DNA of 41,637 nt from Alteromonadaceae bacterium. Its GTDB lineage: Bacteria > Pseudomonadota > Gammaproteobacteria > Enterobacterales > Alteromonadaceae. Positions 35,331 to 41,637 of the stretch are shown piece by piece. How positions within the stretch are numbered: the stretch's first letter is position 1; the number at the start of each line of letters is the position of its first letter. Made by a program: the position numbers and the translations under genes. The stretch spans positions 1 through 41,637 of the forward strand of contig JALUXV010000466.1 of assembly GCA_027013165.1 (NCBI GenBank), in the 5' to 3' direction. The notes below the pieces were generated by a model. The model made no database searches, was not told the origin of the DNA, and worked only from the letters and a program-made list of their open reading frames with translations.

Positions 35331-35828
35331 ATGAGTACTTTTAGTCATTTAAATGCCGGCGGCGAAGCCAACATGGTGGATGTGAGCGAAAAAGCGATCA
35401 CCGTTCGTGAAGCCACCGCCGAAGGTTATCTTTATGCCAGCGCTGATGTACTGCGTCAAATCAGTGAAGAAAAAATTGCTAAGGGCGATGTATTTGCGGT
35501 AGCTAGAGTTGCCGGTATTCAGGGAGCCAAGCGCTGTGCTGATCTTATTCCGCTGTGCCACCCGTTAGCCTTGTCAAAAGTTGATATCTCTTTTGATATC
35601 GACATTGAAAATCAACGTATTCGCGCACAGTGTTACTGTAAACTCAGTGGTAAAACCGGTGTTGAAATGGAAGCGTTAACGGGCGTAAATGTGGCACTGC
35701 TGACATTGTTTGATATGTGCAAAGCGATTGACCCGGCAATGCATTTTGAAGGCATTCGGGTGCTTGATAAAAAAGGTGGAAAGACAGGCCATTGGCAAAA
35801 CAATCAAGCATCAACCCAGAGCTGTTAA
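35331..35828 (+). CDS. moaC: Cyclic pyranopterin monophosphate synthase MoaC
   Basis: MoaC turns the MoaA product into cPMP. Conserved elements are FSHLNAGGEANMVDVSEK, GIQGAKRCADLIPLCHPLAL near residue 63 with the catalytic region histidine, LSGKTGVEMEALTGVNVALLTLFDMCKA near 104, and the C-terminal lysines in LDKKGGKTG. It is 165 residues, the usual size. MoaA, which acts with it, is not in the window, so it must be encoded elsewhere. The moaD ATG follows directly after the stop. Confidence 0.97.
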   Translation: MSTFSHLNAGGEANMVDVSEKAITVREATAEGYLYASADVLRQISEEKIAKGDVFAVARVAGIQGAKRCADLIPLCHPLALSKVDISFDIDIENQRIRAQCYCKLSGKTGVEMEALTGVNVALLTLFDMCKAIDPAMHFEGIRVLDKKGGKTGHWQNNQASTQSC

Positions 35829-35829
35829 C

Positions 35830-36084
35830 ATGGAAACCATTCTTGTTATTAAAACCTTCGCTCAGGTACGTGAAGTGAGTGGTGAAGGCGAATTGGAGTT
35901 CTCGCTGGACGCCCATAAAACCATTGCAGATGTGTTGTTGAGTTTGAAAGCAAAAAATGAAAAATGGGCGCTTGCCCTCGATGGAACTGTAATTTGCGCG
36001 AAAAATCAGCAGCTCTGCACGCCCGACACGCCAATAGCGGCCGGTGACGAGGTCGCTTTTTTCCCGCCAGTGACTGGGGGCTAG
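35830..36084 (+). CDS. moaD: Molybdopterin synthase sulfur carrier subunit MoaD
   Basis: This ubiquitin-fold sulfur carrier of 84 residues ends in PPVTGG. The terminal GG is adenylated by MoeB and then made a thiocarboxylate. FAQVREVSGEG, near residue 10, and AGDEVAFFPPVTGG are the family hallmarks. The frame is open further upstream inside moaC, but the ATG at 35830 gives the right length. It is followed one base later by moaE, its synthase partner. Confidence 0.95.
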   Translation: METILVIKTFAQVREVSGEGELEFSLDAHKTIADVLLSLKAKNEKWALALDGTVICAKNQQLCTPDTPIAAGDEVAFFPPVTGG

Positions 36085-36085
36085 C

Positions 36086-36568
36086 ATGTTTGCGCGAATA
36101 GTCACCAACGACTTTTCACAACAAGGTTTGTACGACGAGCTACTTGCACAAGCTCAACAGGAGCATGCAGGCGCCGTTGGTGCCATCGTGACTTTTACGG
36201 GACTGGTGCGTGATACAAACGCCGATGGAACCATTGACGGTATTTCGCTGGAGCACTATCCGGGGATGACAGAAACCGCACTCACTCAACTAGCGCAAGA
36301 CACCATGGATAAATTCGAGTTGAGGAATATAGGTGTGGTGCATCGCGTAGGGCGGCTACACAACAACGAACAAATCGTTTGGGTCGGATGCTGTGCCTCT
36401 CATAGAAAATCTGCCTTTGACGCTGCCTGTTATTTAATGGACTTCCTAAAAAAATCGGTTCCTTTGTGGAAGAAGGAATTTGCTGCCGATGGCGAGTATT
36501 GGGTTGAGGTGAAAGCCTCTGACGAACAAGCAGCGATGGCGTGGTTAACGCCAAAAGCGAAGAATTAA
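36086..36568 (+). CDS. moaE: Molybdopterin synthase catalytic subunit MoaE
   Basis: MoaE inserts two sulfurs from MoaD into cPMP to make molybdopterin. AGAVGAIVTFTGLVRDTN, SLEHYPGMTE, VVHRVGRLHNNEQIVWVG and the lysine-rich active-site segment FLKKSVPLWKKE are all present. The 160-residue length is normal. It starts one base after the moaD stop and ends one base before the modA ATG, which makes a single transcript with the transporter likely. Confidence 0.97.
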   Translation: MFARIVTNDFSQQGLYDELLAQAQQEHAGAVGAIVTFTGLVRDTNADGTIDGISLEHYPGMTETALTQLAQDTMDKFELRNIGVVHRVGRLHNNEQIVWVGCCASHRKSAFDAACYLMDFLKKSVPLWKKEFAADGEYWVEVKASDEQAAMAWLTPKAKN

Positions 36569-36569
36569 C

Positions 36570-37394
36570 ATGCATTGTTGCCGAACACATGGGTTTAGCT
36601 GGGTTGTTAAGGCTGCCGCATTACCTATGGTGTTTCTCGCGATAATATTTACGAATTACGCATTAGCCACGCAGAACGACGAAGACCCATTAAAAATAGC
36701 CGTTGCAGCCAACTTTTCTCAGCCAGCCAAGCAAATCGCCGCCTTGTATACGGAAAAAACGGGAATACCAGTACGCATTTCCGTGGGTTCTAGTGGAACA
36801 CTGTTTGCGCAGATATCCAGAGGCGCGCAGTTTGACCTGTTTTTATCTGCCGACAGTGCACGACCCAATGCACTTATAACGTCAGGTAAAGTAAACGCCG
36901 ACGACGTTTTTCCATACGCCCAAGGGCAGCTTGCTTTAATAGTAGATGCAAGCCTATTCGATATTGATACACTAAATTGGCAGCAGTTAGATGACGTATT
37001 TTGCGCTTCCTCTCAACGCCTAGCGATAGCGAACCCCGCCATTGCGCCATACGGTGTGGCTGCAAAAGAAGTATTGTCGCAAGGAAACGCTTGGGAATGT
37101 GCACAAGCGTCAATGGTGAAAGGCAACAATGTGATTCAAGCCTATCAGTTTTTCGAGTCGGGTAATGTGCCAGTAGCATTTGTTGCACGCTCGCTGGTGG
37201 TAGACCGAAACGATATCCTAGAGGTTCCATCTCACTTACACGAACCCATAGTACAGAGCTTGGCCATTACCGCCCCTCAAGATAACAAGCATCGAGCTAG
37301 TGCCTTTGTGGACTTTCTATTGTCGGCTGATGTCCAACGGCGTTTAGTTGCTCTTGGTTACGAAACTATTGCAGAACCTGGGGCGAATGAGTAA
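36570..37394 (+). CDS. modA: Molybdate ABC transporter substrate-binding protein ModA
   Basis: This is the periplasmic molybdate-binding component. An N-terminal signal segment (AAALPMVFLAIIFTNYALA) is followed by IAVAANFSQPAKQIAALY, ISVGSSGTLFAQISRGAQFDLFLSAD and GNNVIQAYQFFESGNVPVAFV. These fit the ModA oxyanion-site and domain signatures. The cytoplasmic start MHCCRTHGF is rather long for a signal peptide, but no better start is present. The stop overlaps the modB ATG by one base. Confidence 0.93.
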   Translation: MHCCRTHGFSWVVKAAALPMVFLAIIFTNYALATQNDEDPLKIAVAANFSQPAKQIAALYTEKTGIPVRISVGSSGTLFAQISRGAQFDLFLSADSARPNALITSGKVNADDVFPYAQGQLALIVDASLFDIDTLNWQQLDDVFCASSQRLAIANPAIAPYGVAAKEVLSQGNAWECAQASMVKGNNVIQAYQFFESGNVPVAFVARSLVVDRNDILEVPSHLHEPIVQSLAITAPQDNKHRASAFVDFLLSADVQRRLVALGYETIAEPGANE

Positions 37395-38083
37395 TGCCTC
37401 TAGACTATCTTCCCGCCATTTGGCTCACCGTTAAACTGGCCCTAGTGACCAGTGTTTTGCTGTTGATTATTGCTACGCCACTGGCGTGGTGGCTCGCTCG
37501 GTGGCAAAGTGGGTTTAAGCCCATAGTACAGGGGATAATTGCGCTTCCTCTCGTATTACCTCCAACAGTACTTGGCTTTTATTTACTCATTGCATTTTCA
37601 CCCGACAGCCCACTGGGGGCGTTTTGGCTCAATACCTTTGGCAGCACTCTCGCGTTTAGCTTTGAAGGCTTGGTTTTAGGCTCACTCCTGTATTCTATGC
37701 CTTTTGCGGTGCAACCTCTCTATGGTGGCTTTTCGCAGCTCGATAATCGCTATTTAACGGTAGCAAAATCCCTTCATCTTACACCTTTTGCCATCGCTAC
37801 TAAGTTAGTAATTCCCCTGTGCAAATCGTCTTTTGTAGTGGCATTTGGTTTGAGCTTCGCACATACCTTGGGTGAGTTTGGTGTGGTACTGATGATTGGA
37901 GGGAACATCCCACAGGAAACTCAAGTGGTGTCGATAGCCTTGTACGAACAGGTTGAGTCTTTGAATTACTCGGGCGCTCATACGTTGTCTTTGGTGTTAT
38001 TGGCGTTCTCACTACTGTTGATGGTGGTGCTGTATTGGTTTAACGGAAAAGGAGGCCTAGGGTGGAATTCTCAATCTCGTTAA
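37394..38083 (+). CDS. modB: Molybdate ABC transporter permease ModB
   Basis: Inner-membrane permease of 229 residues with five or six hydrophobic segments. The family motifs LVLPPTVLGFYLL (near residue 50) and FAHTLGEFGVVLMIGGNIP (near residue 155; the EAA-type loop that docks ModC) are intact. It starts within the modA stop and its end overlaps the modC start by 22 bases. Confidence 0.95.
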   Translation: MPLDYLPAIWLTVKLALVTSVLLLIIATPLAWWLARWQSGFKPIVQGIIALPLVLPPTVLGFYLLIAFSPDSPLGAFWLNTFGSTLAFSFEGLVLGSLLYSMPFAVQPLYGGFSQLDNRYLTVAKSLHLTPFAIATKLVIPLCKSSFVVAFGLSFAHTLGEFGVVLMIGGNIPQETQVVSIALYEQVESLNYSGAHTLSLVLLAFSLLLMVVLYWFNGKGGLGWNSQSR

Positions 38084-39090
38084 ATCAGCGAGTTTCCTTG
38101 TCGGCCTCATTTTCACCAACGGCGAAAATGGTCGGTGTATCAGGGGTATCAGGTGCAGGAAAGAGTAGCTTGCTCAGCGCACTAGCAGGTGCTGAGGCCA
38201 GCGCAAAGGTCAATGTAGATTGGGGCGTTGATGCCGCCAGAGTGGGCGTGGTGTTTCAGCAGCCCATGTTGTTTCCCAATCTTTGTGTGCAAGACAATCT
38301 TTTGCTGTCTCAGCGCTATGCAAAGCAAGGTGGTATTGATTTCCAAAAGGTTGTCGAAGGGTGTGAAATCAGTGAGCTATTACAGCGCCCTGTTACCACA
38401 CTCTCTGGTGGAGAAGGGCAGCGCGTTGCTATTGCTAGAGCTTTGCTCAATGGCCCAGACATTCTACTGCTCGATGAAGCGTTGAGTGCTATCGATATCG
38501 CGCGAAGACACAGGATCTATCATTTCCTGTCGGCCAGTGCTGTAGCGGGCTATTTTAGATGCCTGTTTGTCTCTCACGATTGGCAAGATCTCGCCTTGTT
38601 CAGCGATGCACTGTTAATCATCGACAAGGGCCGCAATCAACACTGTGGTATGACTCAAGATGTGTTACGAGCATTGTCGGTAGATGAATTAGGCAGCAAT
38701 CCTTTTGCACTTCTCGAAGGTGAGGTCACACAGACTGCCGAGCAATCTGCCCACGCCCTGCAAACCGTGAGCATAGACAATACACCACTGTTTGTGAATC
38801 AGTGCTCTGTGGTGGATAGTCGAGCAAAGTTTGTTTTATATGCAAGCGATGTCAGCATATCTATTCCTAGCGATAATCACTCAATAGCCAGTGAGCAATC
38901 GAGCATACTCAATGCATTGCGCTGTGAAATTAAAATGATTAATGACAGCGAGGCCAAAACTACGGGAAAAGTGTTGCTGACTTTAGAGGCAGGTAATCAC
39001 TGCTTTTACTCTCGTATTAGTGTGTTGTCGTTATCGCGGCTAGGACTTGAAAAGGGGCAACAGGTTGTGGCGCGGTTTAAGGCGCTTTAG
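38062..39090 (+). CDS. modC: Molybdate ABC transporter ATPase ModC
   Basis: This is the ATPase of the importer, 342 residues. Walker A is GVSGAGKSSL, the Q-loop is VFQQPMLFP, the signature is LSGGEGQRVAIARALL, Walker B is ILLLDEALSAID, and the switch histidine is in FVSHDW. The C-terminal 100 residues are a TOBE/Mop-like domain that binds molybdate. The Walker A region carries GVSGVSGAGKSS, slightly longer than usual. The start is GTG, six bases after GGAGG, inside the end of modB. It is the last operon gene. No clear terminator follows; an IS element begins 53 bases downstream. Confidence 0.95.
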   Translation: MEFSISLNQRVSLSASFSPTAKMVGVSGVSGAGKSSLLSALAGAEASAKVNVDWGVDAARVGVVFQQPMLFPNLCVQDNLLLSQRYAKQGGIDFQKVVEGCEISELLQRPVTTLSGGEGQRVAIARALLNGPDILLLDEALSAIDIARRHRIYHFLSASAVAGYFRCLFVSHDWQDLALFSDALLIIDKGRNQHCGMTQDVLRALSVDELGSNPFALLEGEVTQTAEQSAHALQTVSIDNTPLFVNQCSVVDSRAKFVLYASDVSISIPSDNHSIASEQSSILNALRCEIKMINDSEAKTTGKVLLTLEAGNHCFYSRISVLSLSRLGLEKGQQVVARFKAL

Positions 39091-39140
39091 CTGTACTACA
39101 CCTTCATCGCCCATCAATAAAAAAGTTCTTGCTAATTAGT

Positions 39141-39172
39141 ACTGTAACCGTTCACCAGGGCCCTATTGACAG
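39141..39172. repeat. Left terminal inverted repeat of the IS66 element
   Basis: This is perfectly complementary to 40644-40675. The 32-bp symmetry includes three bases beyond the expected GTAAC end. Confidence 0.9.
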
Positions 39173-40672
39173 CTAAAAATATTTATTTTCAACGATCTTA
39201 GAGATCCTATTGATTGATCTCGCCAGTCTGTCAGAGTGCTTTCATGTCACGTAAAAAGCAACCACCCAAGCCGCCTGAAGTCAGCAATCTTGAAGATGCT
39301 AAGTTAGTAATTGAAGCACTCTGGGACAGGCTTAACGACCTCGAAGATCGACTGAATCAGAACAGTCGTAATTCATCTCGCCCGCCATCTTCTAATGGTC
39401 CAGGGGCGGGTTCTTCTGCACCGACTAAAAAGCCAACAGGACGTAAGCGCGGTGCGCAATCCGGTCATAAGGGCTGTAAGCGGGTAATGGCTGATAGCGT
39501 TGATGAGACCCGTACCTACTACCCGGAAGATACGTGCGCTTGTGGCGGTGTAATTGATGTCAGTCATTCACCCTACCGTCGTCATCAGGTGTTTGATATT
39601 CCCAGCCAAGCTTTTACCGTTGTTGAGCATCAACTTTATCAGGGACAGTGTTGCCAGTGCAGTAAAACGGTCAAAGCCAATTTACCTGACAATGTGAATC
39701 AAGGGCAGATGGGTAATAACCTGCTGGCCTATGTGGCGATGCAGTCAGGCCAGTTTCATCAGAGTATCAGTAAAATCCAGCAACAGCTTGAACAAAACTT
39801 TGGCTTGTCGTTTAGTCGTGGGGCTATCTCTGAAGCACAAGGCCGCGTCAGTGCAGTACTGACGCCAGCGTATCAGGATATCCGGGAGATTATGCAAAAT
39901 GAGGCGGTCGTACACTGTGATGAAACTCGTCATCAGCGCGGCAACGAAAACCGCTGGATGTGGCAGGTGTGCACAGCTGAATTGTCTTGCTTTATGACAC
40001 ACTTCTCACGTGGAGCATGGGCAGCGAAGAAACTGCTGGGCGATAATCCAGAAAACATCGTTGTTACCGACCAGTATGCCGGTTATCACTACATTGATGC
40101 AGACCACCGACAATTGTGCTGGGCGCATATCTTAAGGAATATGAATGCGCTGGCAGAAAGCTGGGGCACGAATAAAACCTATGGAACAACGTTAGTCAGG
40201 CTCATTCGCATACTGTTCCGGCTGCAACACCGGTATGAGCGTAACGCACTAAGTGAAAAGCGATACCGGGACCGAATGGAAAAACTACGTATCGCCTGGC
40301 GAGAACAACTGGAATTGGCATCAAGACGTTGTGTCACACCACGCTATCAGAACCGGTGCAAGCTGCTGCTTAAATACGATGACATGTGCTGGGTGTTTCT
40401 CAAACATAATGGCGTACCGCTGACAAATAATGAAGCAGAGCGTTCACTGCGAAGCTATGTGTTGTGGCGAAAAGGCAGCTATGGTGTCTGGTCTCACAGA
40501 GGGGAATTGTTCAGACAACGCATCCTCACTATTGTAGAAACCTGCCGGAAGCAAAAGCTGAATCCTCTGAATTGGATTCGGGCAATCCTGGCTGCAACGC
40601 TGAACAAAACTAGCTATCCACTACTCAACGACTTCAAAGCTGCCTGTCAATAGGGCCCTGGTGAACGGTTAC
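39144..40672 (+). mobile_element. IS66-family insertion sequence (single tnpC type)
   Basis: About 1.53 kb with perfect terminal inverted repeats. The symmetry covers 39141-39172 and 40644-40675 (32 bp), and begins ACTGTAACCGTTCACCAGGG. By IS66 convention the ends are GTAAC...GTTAC at 39144 and 40672. It has one transposase gene and no tnpA or tnpB, as in the ISBst12 subgroup. The 8-bp flanks (TTAGTACT and AGTGTTAT) do not match, so no target duplication is seen. The right end lies three bases from an attC core site. This suggests insertion into an attC followed by loss of the left side. Confidence 0.88.
39244..40653 (+). CDS. tnpC: IS66-family transposase (TnpC)
   Basis: DDE transposase of 469 residues from the ATG at 39244; the frame is open 30 bases further upstream. 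The N-terminus has the leucine-zipper-like helix and the NQNSRNSSRPPSSNGP motif typical of IS66. A zinc-finger region follows (CACGG near residue 100 and CCQCSK near 140). VVHCDETRHQRG (first D), IVVTDQYAGYHYI (second D) and NNEAERSLRSYVLWRKGSYG (E) complete the catalytic triad. No truncation or frameshift is visible, so it may be active. Confidence 0.93.
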   Translation: MSRKKQPPKPPEVSNLEDAKLVIEALWDRLNDLEDRLNQNSRNSSRPPSSNGPGAGSSAPTKKPTGRKRGAQSGHKGCKRVMADSVDETRTYYPEDTCACGGVIDVSHSPYRRHQVFDIPSQAFTVVEHQLYQGQCCQCSKTVKANLPDNVNQGQMGNNLLAYVAMQSGQFHQSISKIQQQLEQNFGLSFSRGAISEAQGRVSAVLTPAYQDIREIMQNEAVVHCDETRHQRGNENRWMWQVCTAELSCFMTHFSRGAWAAKKLLGDNPENIVVTDQYAGYHYIDADHRQLCWAHILRNMNALAESWGTNKTYGTTLVRLIRILFRLQHRYERNALSEKRYRDRMEKLRIAWREQLELASRRCVTPRYQNRCKLLLKYDDMCWVFLKHNGVPLTNNEAERSLRSYVLWRKGSYGVWSHRGELFRQRILTIVETCRKQKLNPLNWIRAILAATLNKTSYPLLNDFKAACQ

Positions 40673-40675
40673 AGT
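40644..40675. repeat. Right terminal inverted repeat of the IS66 element
   Basis: This is perfectly complementary to 39141-39172. It begins only nine bases before the transposase stop, so the gene reads into the repeat. Confidence 0.9.
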
Positions 40676-40682
40676 GTTATGT
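40676..40682 (+). other. Remnant attC core site (R') cut by the IS66 element
   Basis: GTTATGT is identical to the R' core site at the end of the two complete attC sites downstream (41144-41150 and 41615-41621). Only three bases separate it from the IS end, and the rest of the attC is missing. It marks the 5' boundary of the first cassette. Confidence 0.7.
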
Positions 40683-40699
40683 TGCAATAAGGAAATCAA

Positions 40700-41026
40700 A
40701 TGGATCGTGAATTCGCAGAAAATTTACTTGAACAACTCGCTATCCTGGAAGTAACAATTGAGGAAATTTCAAGAAAGATTCCAGTTGAACTTAGGAAGTT
40801 AATCTCAAAAGATTTAGGAACATTAATTAAGTGTTGTGCTGAAATGGAGATGGATATCGGAAGTAAAGAGCCAGATTTACATCCAATGTTCTTAGGACTA
40901 GAAAATTTTTCTAATCTTCGCAAAAAACATGAAAATCCAAAACACCCTGTTGAACGCCCATCTGACGAAGAGATCAAGAAGGCTAATGAGTTGTGGGTCA
41001 AAATCAAAAAAAGCGGCCCGAAATAA
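40700..41026 (+). CDS. Integron cassette 1 protein, unknown function
   Basis: This 108-residue, soluble, strongly charged protein is mostly alpha-helical (EFAENLLEQLAILEVTIEEIS, then a K/E-rich C-terminus). No motif is recognised. AAGGAAA lies seven bases before the ATG. The gene fills the cassette between the core site at 40676 and the attC beginning eight bases after its stop. AT content is higher than in the chromosomal genes to its left, as is usual for cassette genes. Confidence 0.75.
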   Translation: MDREFAENLLEQLAILEVTIEEISRKIPVELRKLISKDLGTLIKCCAEMEMDIGSKEPDLHPMFLGLENFSNLRKKHENPKHPVERPSDEEIKKANELWVKIKKSGPK

Positions 41027-41033
41027 ACATGCA

Positions 41034-41150
41034 ACATAACAAACCGCTGTAGACGCACGCGGGGCGTGCTGGGACAAAAACACGTGGGCTGTCCTCGCTT
41101 CGCTCGTTATTATAGCCCACGTATTTTCGCCCCTAAGCGGGGTGTTATGT
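41034..41150. other. attC recombination site of cassette 1
   Basis: A 117-bp imperfect palindrome. R'' is ACATAAC at 41034-41040 and R' is GTTATGT at 41144-41150, exact complements. Next to these are CCGCT and AGCGG arms (L'' and L'). The centre is a hairpin with arms ACGTGGGCT/AGCCCACGT. The layout CCCCTAAGCGGGGTGTTATG resembles the VCR-type ends of Vibrio and Alteromonadales integrons. Confidence 0.9.
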
Positions 41151-41174
41151 CGCTCGGTAAGGTTTTAGGATTAA

Positions 41175-41501
41175 ATGGAAGATTTTTTAGATACATTAAT
41201 AATCACTACCGCTGATGCACTGATTAATATTGCATTAGGAATTGTGCTTTGGTTGCTCGCTTCCAGATTGAGAGTAGCCGCCACCAATAGTGAAAACGTT
41301 ACACTAGGCAGTATTGGTAAGGGGTGTAAGTTTCTTGCACTATCTATTTTCGTACCAATAGTAACAGGTCTTTTCGCACCAATAATTTTCGAGGATGGTT
41401 CAAAACACTATTTAACGCTCATGGTAGACCTACCCTATCTATTACTAACTGCACTTGCGATATATTATTTTGCTAATGGAATTAGGCGGTTTGAGCTATA
41501 A
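41175..41501 (+). CDS. Integron cassette 2 protein, small membrane protein
   Basis: This 108-residue protein has three hydrophobic segments: about residues 10-30, 50-70 and 80-100. The first helix is followed by a basic SRLRVAATN loop and the second by a short acidic loop EDGSKH. No family is recognised. The start has TTTTAGGAT upstream. It occupies the cassette between two attC sites and ends nine bases before the second. The cassette has no evident promoter of its own. Confidence 0.75.
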   Translation: MEDFLDTLIITTADALINIALGIVLWLLASRLRVAATNSENVTLGSIGKGCKFLALSIFVPIVTGLFAPIIFEDGSKHYLTLMVDLPYLLLTALAIYYFANGIRRFEL

Positions 41502-41510
41502 CGGTATGCG

Positions 41511-41621
41511 ACATAACAAAACGCTCAAGTCGCATCCCGCTGCGCGGGCTGCTGGGACAAATATACAATGCGGCTTCGCGATTATCGCATTGTACATTTG
41601 CCCCTTAGCTTAGTGTTATGT
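41511..41621. other. attC recombination site of cassette 2
   Basis: A 111-bp palindrome. R'' is ACATAAC at 41511-41517 and R' is GTTATGT at 41615-41621. The central hairpin has arms TACAATGCG/CGCATTGTA around GCTTCGCGATTAT. CCCCTTAGCTTAGTGTTATG at the 3' side resembles other attC ends. The bases after 41621 begin a third cassette that runs off the window. Confidence 0.9.
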
Positions 41622-41637
41622 TTCAAGAAGAATTTAA

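Noticed and set aside
39136-40680. 8-bp target duplication around the IS66 element
   Set aside because: The flanks TTAGTACT and AGTGTTAT do not match at either choice of ends.
1-41637. CRISPR array, tRNA or rRNA genes
   Set aside because: No regularly spaced repeats and no tRNA cloverleaf or rRNA sequences were recognised on either strand.

Overview
The window is about 41.6 kb of bacterial chromosome. Its gene content and protein sequences point to a marine gammaproteobacterium of the Alteromonadales, most likely close to Alteromonas. The evidence is a YeaC/DUF349/YfbR run, a contiguous recC-recB-recD operon, a large propeller-GGDEF-EAL sensor, a moa-mod cluster, and a cassette array with Vibrio/Alteromonadales-like attC ends. 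The genus is inferred from protein resemblance, not from a marker gene.

Layout. 1-2.1 kb: the C-terminal end of an M14-type zinc carboxypeptidase, then an AGCS sodium:alanine/glycine symporter with an unusual acidic insertion. 2.2-6.6 kb: a tight run of zinc-ribbon membrane protein, YeaC, a large DUF349 protein, a 71-residue unknown and a YfbR-type deoxynucleotidase whose HD motif reads HE. 6.6-7.7 kb: a nested palindromic repeat, then a rhodanese divergent from a BigR/SqrR-like ArsR regulator, which looks like a sulfide/persulfide response pair. 7.8-9.6 kb: a DUF2750 protein and an RNase J-like nuclease. 9.7-13.9 kb: a giant c-di-GMP sensor behind a near-perfect CRP site. 14-16.5 kb: a long-chain acyl-CoA synthetase convergent with an all-alpha dUTPase. 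16.5-25.8 kb: a probable sigma54-dependent small RNA, then recCBD. 25.8-30.3 kb: an unknown protein, a saccharopine-dehydrogenase-like oxidoreductase, a second copy of the palindromic repeat and a secreted metzincin-like protease. 30.3-32.7 kb: a flavodoxin-like protein, a CreA lipoprotein, a PBP2/FtsI-like membrane stub and a SEDS (RodA/FtsW) protein that has lost its catalytic motifs. 32.7-39.1 kb: an AstE/aspartoacylase-like enzyme, moeB, and a moaBCDE-modABC operon joining molybdopterin synthesis to molybdate import. 39.1-41.6 kb: an IS66-family element sitting against the last bases of an attC site, followed by two complete gene cassettes of an integron array.

How the genes work together. 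MoaC, MoaD, MoaE and MoeB cover cPMP formation, sulfur carriage and molybdopterin synthase activation, and ModABC supplies molybdate. moaA, moeA and mobA are not in the window. RecBCD is complete and translationally coupled. The rhodanese and its putative repressor share an AT-rich operator.

The three most interesting items are: (1) the two-gene unit of a class B PBP membrane stub overlapping a catalytically defective SEDS protein; (2) the intergenic transcription unit before recC, with a GG-N10-GC sigma54 promoter, an upstream perfect palindrome and a strong intrinsic terminator; (3) the start of a cassette array with no visible integrase, cut into by an IS66 element.
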